From Bacteroidetes bacterium GWF2_38_335 (GTDB taxonomy: Bacteria > Bacteroidota > Bacteroidia > Bacteroidales > GWF2-38-335): 64,000 bases of DNA. Below are positions 23,518-32,366 of this stretch, piece after piece (the stretch's first letter is position 1; each line of letters starts with the position of its first letter). The notes beneath the pieces are model-generated. The model searched no databases. It had not been told where the DNA came from and saw nothing but the letters and a program-made list of their open reading frames with translations. A program made the position numbers and the translations under genes. The stretch spans positions 310,001 through 374,000 of the forward strand of contig MEOH01000026.1 in the NCBI GenBank assembly GCA_001769535.1. The letters run 5' to 3'.

Positions 23518-25265
23518 TATCTCAGGATTTTTCTTGCAAAAGCTACTGTGAAGTATGACATCATAAACGGACCAACAAAAGCTTCGACCGAGGCTACAAA
23601 CCTGAGGAACCCGACTGGTGAGCAATCACCATAACCAACAGTTCCGAAGGTAATCATGCTATAATAAAAAGTATCAAGAGCCCTGTAAAGAAAAGAGCTA
23701 TCCTCTTTGATACAATTAATTGATGTATCCAAAAAAAATGGAAGAATTAAATAATTCAAACTAATGATTATATAAACCAGGAGCAAGCTGGTAAAAACCC
23801 TAATAGGAGAAGTGGCATACAACCCCATTTTGTCAAAAATAATAAGTTTAAAAAGATAAAGCGGATAATGCAGTACGGCATTCAGTTTATTCTTTTTCAA
23901 AGCATTTTCCAGTGTTCCTTTTTGCTCATTTCTTTTAAACTGTATATAAGCCAGATCTTCGTAATTATAATTCCCGGTTTTACCAAAATTTTCCTTTAAC
24001 ACCCTGAATTGTTCGGCTTTCTGATTATGATCAGTAAATTTCTGCTGATTGATTATTTTTTCCACATTGTTTTTGTCCCAGTCGATATAAATATGTCCGA
24101 TCATCCTGACTCCCGAAAGGTTAAGGATTTTAATGTCAACAGGATGGTCATAGGGTGTGAAATCCACTATATCCCTTATGATATTATCGGAAAGATCAAG
24201 GTAACTGCAATGTGAAACCCTGAGATCAAAATAAGCATTAAGGTGGCAGGAAACAATGTCAAGTTTTTTAAAATGTGATTTACCAAAATAAACATTGCCT
24301 TTGCCAAAAGTTGTGTTATCGAAAATTAATTCCGCCTCCATATATTCCACTTCTTCGAAACGGATGTGTCCAAATCCAAAAATGGTTTTTTTGAAGGTCA
24401 TTTTACTGTTATTAAGCGCGCTGCCTTCAAATGTTACCTCACCGTCGCCGAAAATTGCCCGGTTAAAATTTACTTTCCCATCAGAAAACTCAACTTTTCT
24501 GAAATCAACTTTTCCGTCGCCAAATTCTGCTCTTTCAAAGGAAATTTCTCCTGCGCCGAATTTTGAAAAATGGAATTCAATATTTCCTTTGCCAAAACGG
24601 GCAACTTTAAAAGAAACATTTCCATCGCCAAAATCTGCATTTATAAATGAAACATCTCCAATTCCAAATTCAGTATTGGTAAAAATCACATCCCCATCAC
24701 CAAATGCAGCGTATTGAAAGTCTTTAACCCCATTCTTGAAGGTGGCATTTTTAAAGTCTATCTTTCCTTTACCTGCTGTGGTATTTGAAAAATTGAAGTT
24801 TCCGTTAAAGAATTGAGTGTAGGTAAAATCAACATTACCATCATGAAGTGCTGACCCGTGAAAATTCACACGTCCGCTTATAAAAGCTGCCTCTTTGAAT
24901 GAAATGTCGTGATCATCGAAATCGGCATGATAAAAATCGGTTTCTATTTTAGAATCAAAAATGGTTCCTTTTGCACTGAAATTATGGATGATAACTTTTG
25001 CCTCAGGCTCCAAACCACGTGACTTTCTATAGCTTTTAAGTGAAAAATTTTCAATGTAACAGTCATCCAGATTTACTGTAAGCTTATTATCTATGAGAAT
25101 ATAAATATCTTCTACGTCAATATAGGCAAGTTCCTGATAATGTACTTCCCTTTTATACTCATCATAAAACGAAATAGATGCCATATTTTCATATAGCATA
25201 CCTTGTTTTGTGGTATAAATCTGAGGTTTAACCTTAACTTTATAACTTAAAAAATCGGGAATCAT
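23517..25265 (-). CDS. Two-helix potassium channel with 12-residue repeat solenoid
   Basis: The protein is 582 residues. Residues 116-331 consist of 18 consecutive 12-residue repeats of the form FGDGxVxFxxAx, for example FGDGNVSFKVAR, FGAGEISFERAE and FGDGKVDFRKVE. No gaps interrupt the register. The repeat should form a beta-solenoid; it is not the usual five-residue pentapeptide pattern. Residues 340-450 are a linker with charged helices. Residues about 487-511 and 552-576 are membrane helices flanking a pore loop with the potassium selectivity filter TVGYGD (542-547) in SMITFGTVGYGD. There is no signal peptide, so the repeats lie in the cytoplasm, perhaps as a ligand or partner sensor. It is translationally coupled to the SpoIIE phosphatase. 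Confidence 0.85.
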   Translation of the reverse strand: MIPDFLSYKVKVKPQIYTTKQGMLYENMASISFYDEYKREVHYQELAYIDVEDIYILIDNKLTVNLDDCYIENFSLKSYRKSRGLEPEAKVIIHNFSAKGTIFDSKIETDFYHADFDDHDISFKEAAFISGRVNFHGSALHDGNVDFTYTQFFNGNFNFSNTTAGKGKIDFKNATFKNGVKDFQYAAFGDGDVIFTNTEFGIGDVSFINADFGDGNVSFKVARFGKGNIEFHFSKFGAGEISFERAEFGDGKVDFRKVEFSDGKVNFNRAIFGDGEVTFEGSALNNSKMTFKKTIFGFGHIRFEEVEYMEAELIFDNTTFGKGNVYFGKSHFKKLDIVSCHLNAYFDLRVSHCSYLDLSDNIIRDIVDFTPYDHPVDIKILNLSGVRMIGHIYIDWDKNNVEKIINQQKFTDHNQKAEQFRVLKENFGKTGNYNYEDLAYIQFKRNEQKGTLENALKKNKLNAVLHYPLYLFKLIIFDKMGLYATSPIRVFTSLLLVYIIISLNYLILPFFLDTSINCIKEDSSFLYRALDTFYYSMITFGTVGYGDCSPVGFLRFVASVEAFVGPFMMSYFTVAFARKILR

Positions 25266-25333
25266 TGTTTATCATTTTGCTACTAAAATATAAAAAAGAA
25301 TTTAGATTTCAGATTCTTTGAAAATAATATTGG

Positions 25334-27451
25334 CTATTCAATTACAAATGCATCTTTAACTCCCTTTGTCCGTTTGAATTTATCAAGCAGTTGCTCAAGT
25401 GTTGCGTGATCATCAACCTCCACAACCAATTCAGCCTCGAACTCTCCTTTGTTACTTTGCACATTAAACCTCAGGAGTTTTACATTTTTATTGTCGGTTG
25501 TATAATTAACAATATTTCCCACAACCGGTTTATCTCCATTGGTAACGATTTGAATTCTGGCAGTAAACCCGATATCTGTCCCTTCTTTTGACCACCGGGC
25601 CCTGATTACCCGATAAGGATATTTGGAGATCATATCTGCAGCATTGGTGCAGGTTTTTCGATGAATTTTCACTCCTTTGTTTACGGTTACAAAGCCAAAA
25701 ACCGCATCACCGTATACAGGTTTACAGCATTTGGCCATGGTAAAGTCAATTTTCCCGATGTTTTCATCAATCACCATCATGTCATTGCCAATTTGGGGCA
25801 GATTTTTATCGGGACGGACAATGGTTTTAGCTTCCTGAACGGGATTTTCTTTTACAAAAGATAAATCAATGGCCCGTTTCAGCTTCTGCATATCAATTTT
25901 TTGCGAGCCAATTAGTTCGTAAAGTTCAACGGACTCATCAAGTTTAAAATAATCAAGCAACTTTTCAATAACATCCGAAGAAAATTTATGTCCCATTTGC
26001 TCGCACTTGCCTTTTAGCAGGTCTTTTCCCAAATCAGAATATTTTTTTTCCTGTTCTTTTAGTGCTCTTTTCAATTTGGCTTTACCTGCATTTGAATTCA
26101 GATAATTGAGCCATTCCATTGAAGGTTTTTGCTTTTTGGATGTCTGGATTTCAACTCTGTCGCCGTTGTTCAGCACATATTTTATGGGAACAAACTTATT
26201 ATTGACCTTTGCTCCGGTGCAATGCAGTCCGACTTCCGTATGCACCAAAAAAGCAAAATCAAGGACTGTTGAACCCGACCTGAGTTTTTTAAGGTCGTCG
26301 CCCGGGGTAAACACATAAATATCCTTTGAATAAAATGATTTTTTTATTTCATCGGTTTTCTTTTCCTCGTCCGGACTTTCAAGTGCCTGGCGCATTTCGG
26401 TGAGCCATGAATCTATGGATTTTTCTTTGCCGCCCTCCTTATATTTCCAGTGGGCTGCATGTCCCATTTCGGCAATGTAATCCATCCTTCGGGTGCGAAT
26501 CTGCACTTCAACCCATTTTCCCTCGTCGGTTTGCACTGTGGTATGAAGCGACTCATAACCACTTGCTTTTGGAGATGAAATCCAATCACGCAGTCTGTTT
26601 GGATAAGGCCTGTAATTCTCGGTAACCAAAGAATATACTTTCCAGCAATAATCCTTTTCCTCAGAAAGCTTTGTATTGTCAACAATGATGCGGATAGCAA
26701 ATTTATCATAAATACCTTCAACGCCCACTCCCTGCTTTTTCATTTTGTTCCAGATGGAGTGGATGGTTTTTGGGCGGCCAAATACTTCGCAATCGATGCC
26801 TGCCTTTTTCAGTTTGCGTTTTATGGGAGCAACAAAAGAAGAAATAAATTTTTCCCTGCTTATTTTTGTTTCCGCCAGTTCATTGGCGATATTCCTGTAT
26901 GTATCTGGTTCTGAATATCGCATCCATAACTCTTCAAGCTCGGTTTTAATAGCATACAAACCTAATCTGTGGGCGATCGGGACGTAAAGCAGCTTGATCT
27001 CTTTTAAAAATGGAGCTTTATCCTGATCGCTGATTTTATCATAGTTTCTGATTTTATTCAGCTGGTTTGACAAAGATATGAGAATGGTACGGGGATCATC
27101 AGAAAGCGTAAGAAGCAGGTGGATAAAGTTTTCTGTATTTATCTCAGCCCGCTTCATCCTCAGGTTATCAATCCTGTTTATTCCGGTTACCAATGAGCAA
27201 ACCTCTTTGCCGTACTTTTGTTCAACATCTGAACATGAATTATTGTTATCCCTTACTGATTTAAAAAGTAATGCAGCCAAAATCGAATCAATACCCAGAT
27301 TTATTTCTTTTTTAAGAATTAATGCTATTTCGAGTGAAGAAATATTAAAAGAAGGATCGTCAACATTTACAAAATCAAAAACCGATTGGATTTTATCTGC
27401 ATTTTCTTTTTCTTCATTTTGCAGCAGTTTATTGATTATTTTTTCCTTCAT
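25334..27451 (-). CDS. relA: RelA-type (p)ppGpp synthetase with degenerate HD domain
   Basis: The 705-residue protein has the RSH layout: HD region (residues 20-160), synthetase (about 215-340), TGS (about 375-440) and C-terminal ACT. The HD motif that is normally HDxxED reads LLFKSVRDN (61-69), and the later ADRLHN-like motif reads SNQLNK (128-133), so the metal-binding His and Asp residues are lost and hydrolysis should be absent. The synthetase motifs are kept: RPKTIHSIWNKM, IYDKFAIRIIV and ASGYESLHTTV. It should make (p)ppGpp from ATP and GTP on stalled ribosomes. A bifunctional SpoT-like enzyme is needed elsewhere in the genome. The gene stands alone between the channel gene and the small lipoprotein. 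Confidence 0.88.
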   Translation of the reverse strand: MKEKIINKLLQNEEKENADKIQSVFDFVNVDDPSFNISSLEIALILKKEINLGIDSILAALLFKSVRDNNNSCSDVEQKYGKEVCSLVTGINRIDNLRMKRAEINTENFIHLLLTLSDDPRTILISLSNQLNKIRNYDKISDQDKAPFLKEIKLLYVPIAHRLGLYAIKTELEELWMRYSEPDTYRNIANELAETKISREKFISSFVAPIKRKLKKAGIDCEVFGRPKTIHSIWNKMKKQGVGVEGIYDKFAIRIIVDNTKLSEEKDYCWKVYSLVTENYRPYPNRLRDWISSPKASGYESLHTTVQTDEGKWVEVQIRTRRMDYIAEMGHAAHWKYKEGGKEKSIDSWLTEMRQALESPDEEKKTDEIKKSFYSKDIYVFTPGDDLKKLRSGSTVLDFAFLVHTEVGLHCTGAKVNNKFVPIKYVLNNGDRVEIQTSKKQKPSMEWLNYLNSNAGKAKLKRALKEQEKKYSDLGKDLLKGKCEQMGHKFSSDVIEKLLDYFKLDESVELYELIGSQKIDMQKLKRAIDLSFVKENPVQEAKTIVRPDKNLPQIGNDMMVIDENIGKIDFTMAKCCKPVYGDAVFGFVTVNKGVKIHRKTCTNAADMISKYPYRVIRARWSKEGTDIGFTARIQIVTNGDKPVVGNIVNYTTDNKNVKLLRFNVQSNKGEFEAELVVEVDDHATLEQLLDKFKRTKGVKDAFVIE

Positions 27452-27595
27452 TTATTTTTTTTTACAAAGATAATATAAACTAAACAAAAAAAACTGCACC
27501 AACTGTCAACACCCATAAACAGTGAAATCTGTTATTTTTTTACATTTTTTTTCTGAAATAATTAACAATTAAAATACCAACTAAATGGTCTAAAG

Positions 27596-27626
27596 TTTTT
27601 TTAAATAAAAAAAATTCTTAATTTTG
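27596..27626 (+). promoter_or_regulatory. Candidate promoter of the small lipoprotein gene
   Basis: TAATTTTG at 27619-27626 fits TAnnTTTG fully; TTTT at 27596-27599 sits at -33 with a 19-base spacer. The leader of about 75 bases contains a hairpin CCGTTT-TTT-AAACGG (27643-27657), possibly a stability or regulatory element. Confidence 0.5.
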
Positions 27627-27708
27627 AGCCATAAACTATTTGCCGTTTTTTAAACGGGGCGTAACCGAAAAGCCTAACGAGTAGGGATAATTTAATAAAC
27701 ACTAAAAA

Positions 27709-27978
27709 ATGAAAAAATTAACTTTAGTTTTTGCAGTAGTATTGTTTACAAGTTTTGCTTTTACAAGTTGTGGTAAAAAATCAGCATGTGACTGTCTTGA
27801 TGAATCATTAGCTATCGCTGAAGAAATGATGAAAATGATTGAAGATGGCAACATGGATGAAGCCAAAATGAAAGAACTTGAAGAAAAAGGTAAAGCTTTG
27901 GAAGCTGACTGTAAAGATTTTAAAGAAGAAGATCTGAAAGATTGTGAAAATTACAGCAAAATGAAAGATCTGAAATAA
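27709..27978 (+). CDS. Small cysteine-containing lipoprotein
   Basis: The 89-residue protein has a lipoprotein signal (MKKLTLVFAVVLFTSFAFTSC) and a short acidic and lysine-rich helical body. Beyond the lipobox cysteine it contains ACDC near the start and two more cysteines (ADCKDF, KDCENY), so two disulphides are possible. No family is recognised. It is a stand-alone gene with its own promoter, structured leader and strong terminator, which suggests high expression. Confidence 0.75.
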   Translation: MKKLTLVFAVVLFTSFAFTSCGKKSACDCLDESLAIAEEMMKMIEDGNMDEAKMKELEEKGKALEADCKDFKEEDLKDCENYSKMKDLK

Positions 27979-28010
27979 GACTTTTCAAAGTAATTTTTAA
28001 AAAATTAAGA

Positions 28011-28037
28011 AAGGGCGTGAAATTCACGCCCTTTTTT
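28011..28037 (+). terminator. Intrinsic terminator
   Basis: AAGGGCGTGAA and TTCACGCCCTT form an almost loopless palindrome (about 9 usable pairs) followed by TTTTTT. It ends the small lipoprotein transcript 30 bases after the stop and may also serve the convergent TonB receptor gene, since an AT-rich stretch lies on both sides. Confidence 0.9.
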
Positions 28038-28071
28038 ATTTTTTAACCCGGCCTTATAGCAGGGTTTAATA

Positions 28072-30477
28072 TTAGAATTTAGCTTTTAAAGACAATACCA
28101 GATTTCTTCCGGGAGATACGATACCCGAGCTATAAGGTCTGTACCTTATGTTTGTGATATTTTCAACACCTCCGGTAATAATAAAGTTATCTGTAAACTG
28201 ATACATTGCCTTAAAATTCAGGGTAAACCATGAAGGACAATATGGATTACCATCTGCATCAACCGCATACATATAATCTTTTCCCTGTTCTTCCTGTGGA
28301 AGGTTTTCGAATTTTACTTCAGCGGCATACATACCGTACAAATCTAGTTTCAGGTTTTTCTCCGAATAAGTAAGATGGGTTATTCCGAACGCCGGTGCTG
28401 CATGGCGCAACGGACTGGTTGTTCCGTCATCAAGTTCTTCTTCACCTTTTTGGTAATTGTACCGTGATGACAATCCAAAACCGTATGGCAACCGGATATC
28501 AATCTCTGCCTGCACGCCTTTTACAGTTGCTTCGGCAGCATTTTGTATTGCCTGTACCTTACTCATCTCTCCATCATATATTATGCTGTCAGCGCCATTA
28601 AAAACAAAGTCTCTTCTAACCAAAGCATTTTTAAGTATGGTGTAATATGCGCTCACATCAATACGGCATATATTTCCAAAAACCTTTGCAATTCCCAGAT
28701 CCACATTATAGGAATATTCAGATTCAAGATCAGGATTGGGAACAACCACCGAGCCGGGCTCTGAATCAAAAACTTTTCCTACATCATCAACATTGGGTGA
28801 TCTGAAACCTGTGGATAAATTGCTGTAAACTGTCAATTTCTCAACCGGACTTACCACAACCCCAATGCTTCCGGTTTGTGAACCTTTATTCATTTCGGTT
28901 TTGGTAAAAGGGAATTTGTAAAAAGTGGTGTCAAATTCACAATTAAGGACATACTGATTATATCTTGTTCCTGCCTGAACCATAAATTTTTCAGAGAATT
29001 TGTACTGATAATTTAAGTATGCGGCATACGAAGCCCATGTTGATTGTGGATAACGTGATGGTCCCACGGCTATTTCACCGCTGGTAATATCCTCATCTTC
29101 ACCTGTCGAAGTCACATCATTGTGAACCAACTCCAGTCCGTAGAAAAGATTGCCTTTCTGACCAAGTGATTTGTTCAGGTCAATATTAAGTGAAATGGCA
29201 GACACTTTTTCGGTCCTGATTTCACGGGTATCCTTGTTCAATCCCCTGCTGATGCGACTTTCCTCAAACTGCTGATGGGCCGCTCTTACAGTAAGCTGAT
29301 CGTACATTGCATTAAAACCATCATGTGAAATGCTCAGGTTATTCATCATCCAGATTTGCGGTCCGTAATTCCATTCGGCATACTTTGGCAGACCGTTTTT
29401 CATTTGCAGCAAACGGTCGTAGCGTGAATAATCTGAGGTAGTTGAATAGTGAAATCCATATTGAAAATCAAGTTTTTCAGATGCTTTGAACCTTATTTTT
29501 TCCATCATGTTGATCTGCTTATATCCCGAAGGACGCTGCAATTCTTTTTCGTTATTGCTCACAACCACATCGTTGCTGTCAATCCTTTGGACAAAATGAT
29601 TGCATAAGTACTCATCCGGACCATCGCTTCCCATTCTGAGGTCGCCATAATCACTGGAGGATATACTTGTAAGCATTGCCCATTTTTTCCATCCGGCATT
29701 GATGTCAAAATGAATTGTTTTTTCATCGTTGGCCGATGAATAACGTGTCACAGCACTTCCCTTTATATAGGTTTTATTGTTTAGGCTCACCTGTGGAGTA
29801 AGAGTCTGAAAACTCATCACTCCTCCGATCGCATCGCTACCGTAGATGATGGAGCCCGGACCAAAAAAGATTTCTGTTTTTTCGGTGGCAAAGGGGTCGA
29901 GAGAAATGACATTCTGAATATTCCCGCTTCTGAAAATAGCGGTATTCATGCGAACTCCGTCAACAGTATAGAGCAGACGGTTTGTGGCAAACCCGCGTAT
30001 CATTGGACTGCCTCCGCCCTGCTGACTTTTCTGAACGAAAACTTCACCTGAAATACTCAGGAGATCTGCAGCAGTCTGGGGAGCCAGAAGTTTCATTTCC
30101 TTGGGTGAGATGGTAATTACCTTTGCGGGGATGTCGCCGGTTGACTGGTTCCATTTGGTTGCAGAAACCACAACCTTATCGAGCTGAAAAACTGAAGGAT
30201 TCAGATAAACAATAAAATTTTCCTTTTCAATTTCTGAAAAGCTGAATGCTTTTGTTTCGTATCCAAGTATTCTCACCTGAATTTTTTCCGAACCCTTAAA
30301 AGCATTTATATCTGCTTGTCCTTCATCATTTGTTAAAGCATAAATTTTTGCTTTTTCACAACTTATGGTTGCAAGCTCAATCGGTTTTTTTGTACCGGAA
30401 TCCAAAACTGTCAATATTTGAGAAATTCCGGATAAACAAAAAAATACACTAAATATAAATAATAAGAATATTTTCAT
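28072..30477 (-). CDS. TonB-dependent outer-membrane receptor
   Basis: The mature protein has about 780 residues after a signal peptide (MKIFLLFIFSVFFCLSGISQ). A CarboxypepD_reg-like Ig domain (residues 25-105) precedes the plug (VVVSATKWNQSTGDIPAKVITISP, then QGGGSPMIRGFATNRLLYTVDGVRMN). The 22-strand barrel follows, with NLSTGFRSPNVDDVGKVFD and the end VSPGRNLVLSLKAKF terminating in aromatic F. This looks like the hemoglobin/transferrin receptor-like TonB subfamily, so iron or heme uptake is the best guess. The ATG at 30477 fits the leader better than the upstream ones. It likely forms an operon with the 30585-31115 gene ahead of it. Confidence 0.9.
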   Translation of the reverse strand: MKIFLLFIFSVFFCLSGISQILTVLDSGTKKPIELATISCEKAKIYALTNDEGQADINAFKGSEKIQVRILGYETKAFSFSEIEKENFIVYLNPSVFQLDKVVVSATKWNQSTGDIPAKVITISPKEMKLLAPQTAADLLSISGEVFVQKSQQGGGSPMIRGFATNRLLYTVDGVRMNTAIFRSGNIQNVISLDPFATEKTEIFFGPGSIIYGSDAIGGVMSFQTLTPQVSLNNKTYIKGSAVTRYSSANDEKTIHFDINAGWKKWAMLTSISSSDYGDLRMGSDGPDEYLCNHFVQRIDSNDVVVSNNEKELQRPSGYKQINMMEKIRFKASEKLDFQYGFHYSTTSDYSRYDRLLQMKNGLPKYAEWNYGPQIWMMNNLSISHDGFNAMYDQLTVRAAHQQFEESRISRGLNKDTREIRTEKVSAISLNIDLNKSLGQKGNLFYGLELVHNDVTSTGEDEDITSGEIAVGPSRYPQSTWASYAAYLNYQYKFSEKFMVQAGTRYNQYVLNCEFDTTFYKFPFTKTEMNKGSQTGSIGVVVSPVEKLTVYSNLSTGFRSPNVDDVGKVFDSEPGSVVVPNPDLESEYSYNVDLGIAKVFGNICRIDVSAYYTILKNALVRRDFVFNGADSIIYDGEMSKVQAIQNAAEATVKGVQAEIDIRLPYGFGLSSRYNYQKGEEELDDGTTSPLRHAAPAFGITHLTYSEKNLKLDLYGMYAAEVKFENLPQEEQGKDYMYAVDADGNPYCPSWFTLNFKAMYQFTDNFIITGGVENITNIRYRPYSSGIVSPGRNLVLSLKAKF

Positions 30478-30584
30478 TTTTAAGAAATTAAAAAACATTT
30501 TATGCAACCGGAAGCCTTTAAAATATGGCTGTATCAGGAAATATTTTCCCAATCCGGTTACGAAAATAAGTTAAATAATAAATG

Positions 30585-31115
30585 CTAAAAAATGAAATTC
30601 GGAGGTGGAACAGGCGGATCATTCAGGTAATTCAAACTGAATTTTTCTTTATAATTGAATGATAAAAGAGTGTATTGATCGGAACCAATGTATAAATCCT
30701 GAAGCTCGCTGCAAAACAGTGTTTTCAAAAAACCTGAAAAATTCTTTTGATTGGTATTATTGGCATCATCTGCCCCCATTGCTTTTGCCACAAGATCAAT
30801 GAGATGCCTGTTGAGTCTGGTTTCTTCATGATCCCACCAGCACCAGTAAGTAACAGAGTCGCCCTCGGTTTTCGATTCAACAATATCGTACATCTCGCCT
30901 TTATATTCAAATTCCTTTGAGTGTTTCCAATTGAGTTCCTCTGACTCTTTCAGGGAAAAAGAAAGCATTACAAGCTCATCTTTGGGAGTATGAGACAGCA
31001 ATTGCTTTTTAACAGATTTCCTGATGATATTTTTCTGATGGAAATAAATAGTGTATGTTCCTATAAATGGGAGAATCAGACAAACGATAAATAATATACC
31101 CAGGAACTTCTTCAA
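30585..31115 (-). CDS. Membrane-anchored hypothetical protein upstream of TonB receptor
   Basis: The 176-residue protein has one N-terminal membrane helix or uncleaved signal (FLGILFIVCLILPFIGTYTIYF) and a periplasmic domain with KDELVMLSFSLKESEELNW, GDSVTYWCWWDHEETRLNRHL and a C-terminal LNDPPVPPPNFIF. I have seen proteins of this type next to TonB-dependent receptors in Bacteroidetes, but have no name for the family. The tail with PPVPPP suggests an exposed segment. A near-ideal promoter lies directly upstream. It should be co-transcribed with the receptor gene (107-base gap to the receptor ATG). Confidence 0.7.
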   Translation of the reverse strand: MKKFLGILFIVCLILPFIGTYTIYFHQKNIIRKSVKKQLLSHTPKDELVMLSFSLKESEELNWKHSKEFEYKGEMYDIVESKTEGDSVTYWCWWDHEETRLNRHLIDLVAKAMGADDANNTNQKNFSGFLKTLFCSELQDLYIGSDQYTLLSFNYKEKFSLNYLNDPPVPPPNFIF

Positions 31116-31131
31116 AACTATTTTTTTTTTA

Positions 31132-31162
31132 CAAACCTATGTATTTTTAAGGAAAAACCAAA
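31132..31162 (-). promoter_or_regulatory. Promoter of the TonB receptor operon
   Basis: On the minus strand TTTG (plus 31159-31162), a 19-base spacer and TAGGTTTG (plus 31132-31139) match the Bacteroidetes consensus at every fixed position. The start of transcription would be about 10 bases before the ATG at 31115. Confidence 0.65.
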
Positions 31163-31180
31163 AAAATACTATCAAATATA

Positions 31181-32359
31181 TTAAGCCAGATACAGCACAA
31201 GACCTTTTAAGTATTCGCTTTCCGGGTGGAAAATATTTACCGGATGATCTGATGGTTGTGTGAGCTGCTTCATGATCCTGACTGTTTTCCCACATTGAGT
31301 TGCTGCAGCAAAAACCGACTTTCTGAACTCCTCTTTACTTACAACCTGTGAACAGGAAAAAGTAACAAGGATGCTGCCCGGCTTCATTTTTTGCATGGCT
31401 TTCAGGTTAAGCTTTTTGTATCCCTGTAACGCATTATGCAATACGTTATTATGCTTTGCGAATGCGGGTGGATCTAAAATCACCACATCATAATCGTCTT
31501 TCATATTTTCGATAAAATCAAATGCATCAACAGCAAAAGATTTATGTCTTTTTGTATCTGAAAAGTTCAGGGCAATATTTTCATCGGCCAGTTCCACTGC
31601 TCTGGCTGAGCTGTCAACGGTGTGAACCAGTTCAGCTCCTCCGGCCATTGCATAGACCGAGAATCCGCCTGTATATCCGAAAACGTTCAGCACTTTTTTG
31701 CCGGCAGAAATTTCCCTTACCAACTGTCTGTTTTCGCGCTGGTCAACAAAAAAGCCTGTTTTTTGGCCTTTTTTCCAGTCGATTTTAAATTTCAAACCAT
31801 TTTCAGAAACCTCATTTATATTGCTTTCGCCGAAAATATACCCATCGGTTGCATTAAGATCAGCCTTAAAAGGCAGGGTTGTACTGCTTTTATCGTAAAC
31901 AGCAACGATTTTATCGCCTGCCACATCCCTGATTGCATTGATAATCTGATCGCGGTTTTTGTACATTCCCACCGAATGCATCTGCACCACAGCGGTACCA
32001 TTATAGAAATCAACAATCAGTCCGGGCAATTCATCTCCTTCAGCATGAATCAATCTGAAAACATTGGTTTTATCGTTATCAATGATTCCAATATTTTTTC
32101 GGTAGTTCCATGCATTTGAAATTTTTCTATTCCAGAAATCCTGGTCAATCTCCGTTTTTTCAAAAGAAAGAATTCTGACAGCAATGGAACCCACCTGATA
32201 GTGGCCTATGCCCAAAAATTCATCTTTATTGTCAAATACTTCGATCAGGCAGCCCTCATATGGTTCGCCGTAAAATTTCTTTATGGCACCTGAAAAAACC
32301 CAGGGATGAAGACGGCGCGCTGACTGGTCTTTGCCCGATTTAAGTACTACTTTTACCAT
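31181..32359 (-). CDS. Class I SAM rRNA large-subunit methyltransferase (RlmI-like)
   Basis: The 392-residue protein has an N-terminal PUA domain (KSGKDQSARRLHPWVFSGAI), an EEHEE-like middle and a Rossmann SAM domain with VLNVFGYTGGFSVYAMAGGA (SAM loop), DVVILDPPAFAKH (catalytic motif IV) and GSILVTFSCSQVV. This matches the RlmI/YccW family, which methylates a cytosine of 23S rRNA at C5; the cysteine in SCSQ fits the m5C mechanism. Translation begins 8 bases after the stop of the exonuclease gene, so it is the third gene of the operon DUF5063 - exonuclease - methyltransferase. Confidence 0.9.
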   Translation of the reverse strand: MVKVVLKSGKDQSARRLHPWVFSGAIKKFYGEPYEGCLIEVFDNKDEFLGIGHYQVGSIAVRILSFEKTEIDQDFWNRKISNAWNYRKNIGIIDNDKTNVFRLIHAEGDELPGLIVDFYNGTAVVQMHSVGMYKNRDQIINAIRDVAGDKIVAVYDKSSTTLPFKADLNATDGYIFGESNINEVSENGLKFKIDWKKGQKTGFFVDQRENRQLVREISAGKKVLNVFGYTGGFSVYAMAGGAELVHTVDSSARAVELADENIALNFSDTKRHKSFAVDAFDFIENMKDDYDVVILDPPAFAKHNNVLHNALQGYKKLNLKAMQKMKPGSILVTFSCSQVVSKEEFRKSVFAAATQCGKTVRIMKQLTQPSDHPVNIFHPESEYLKGLVLYLA

Positions 32360-32366
32360 GGTTGAA

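Noticed and set aside
23868-24921. Ordinary pentapeptide repeats in the channel protein
   Set aside because: The period is 12, not 5, over the whole stretch, so a five-residue reading does not hold.
27640-27708. Riboswitch in the leader of the small lipoprotein gene
   Set aside because: There is a single hairpin and a purine-rich stretch but no known riboswitch core that I can recognise.
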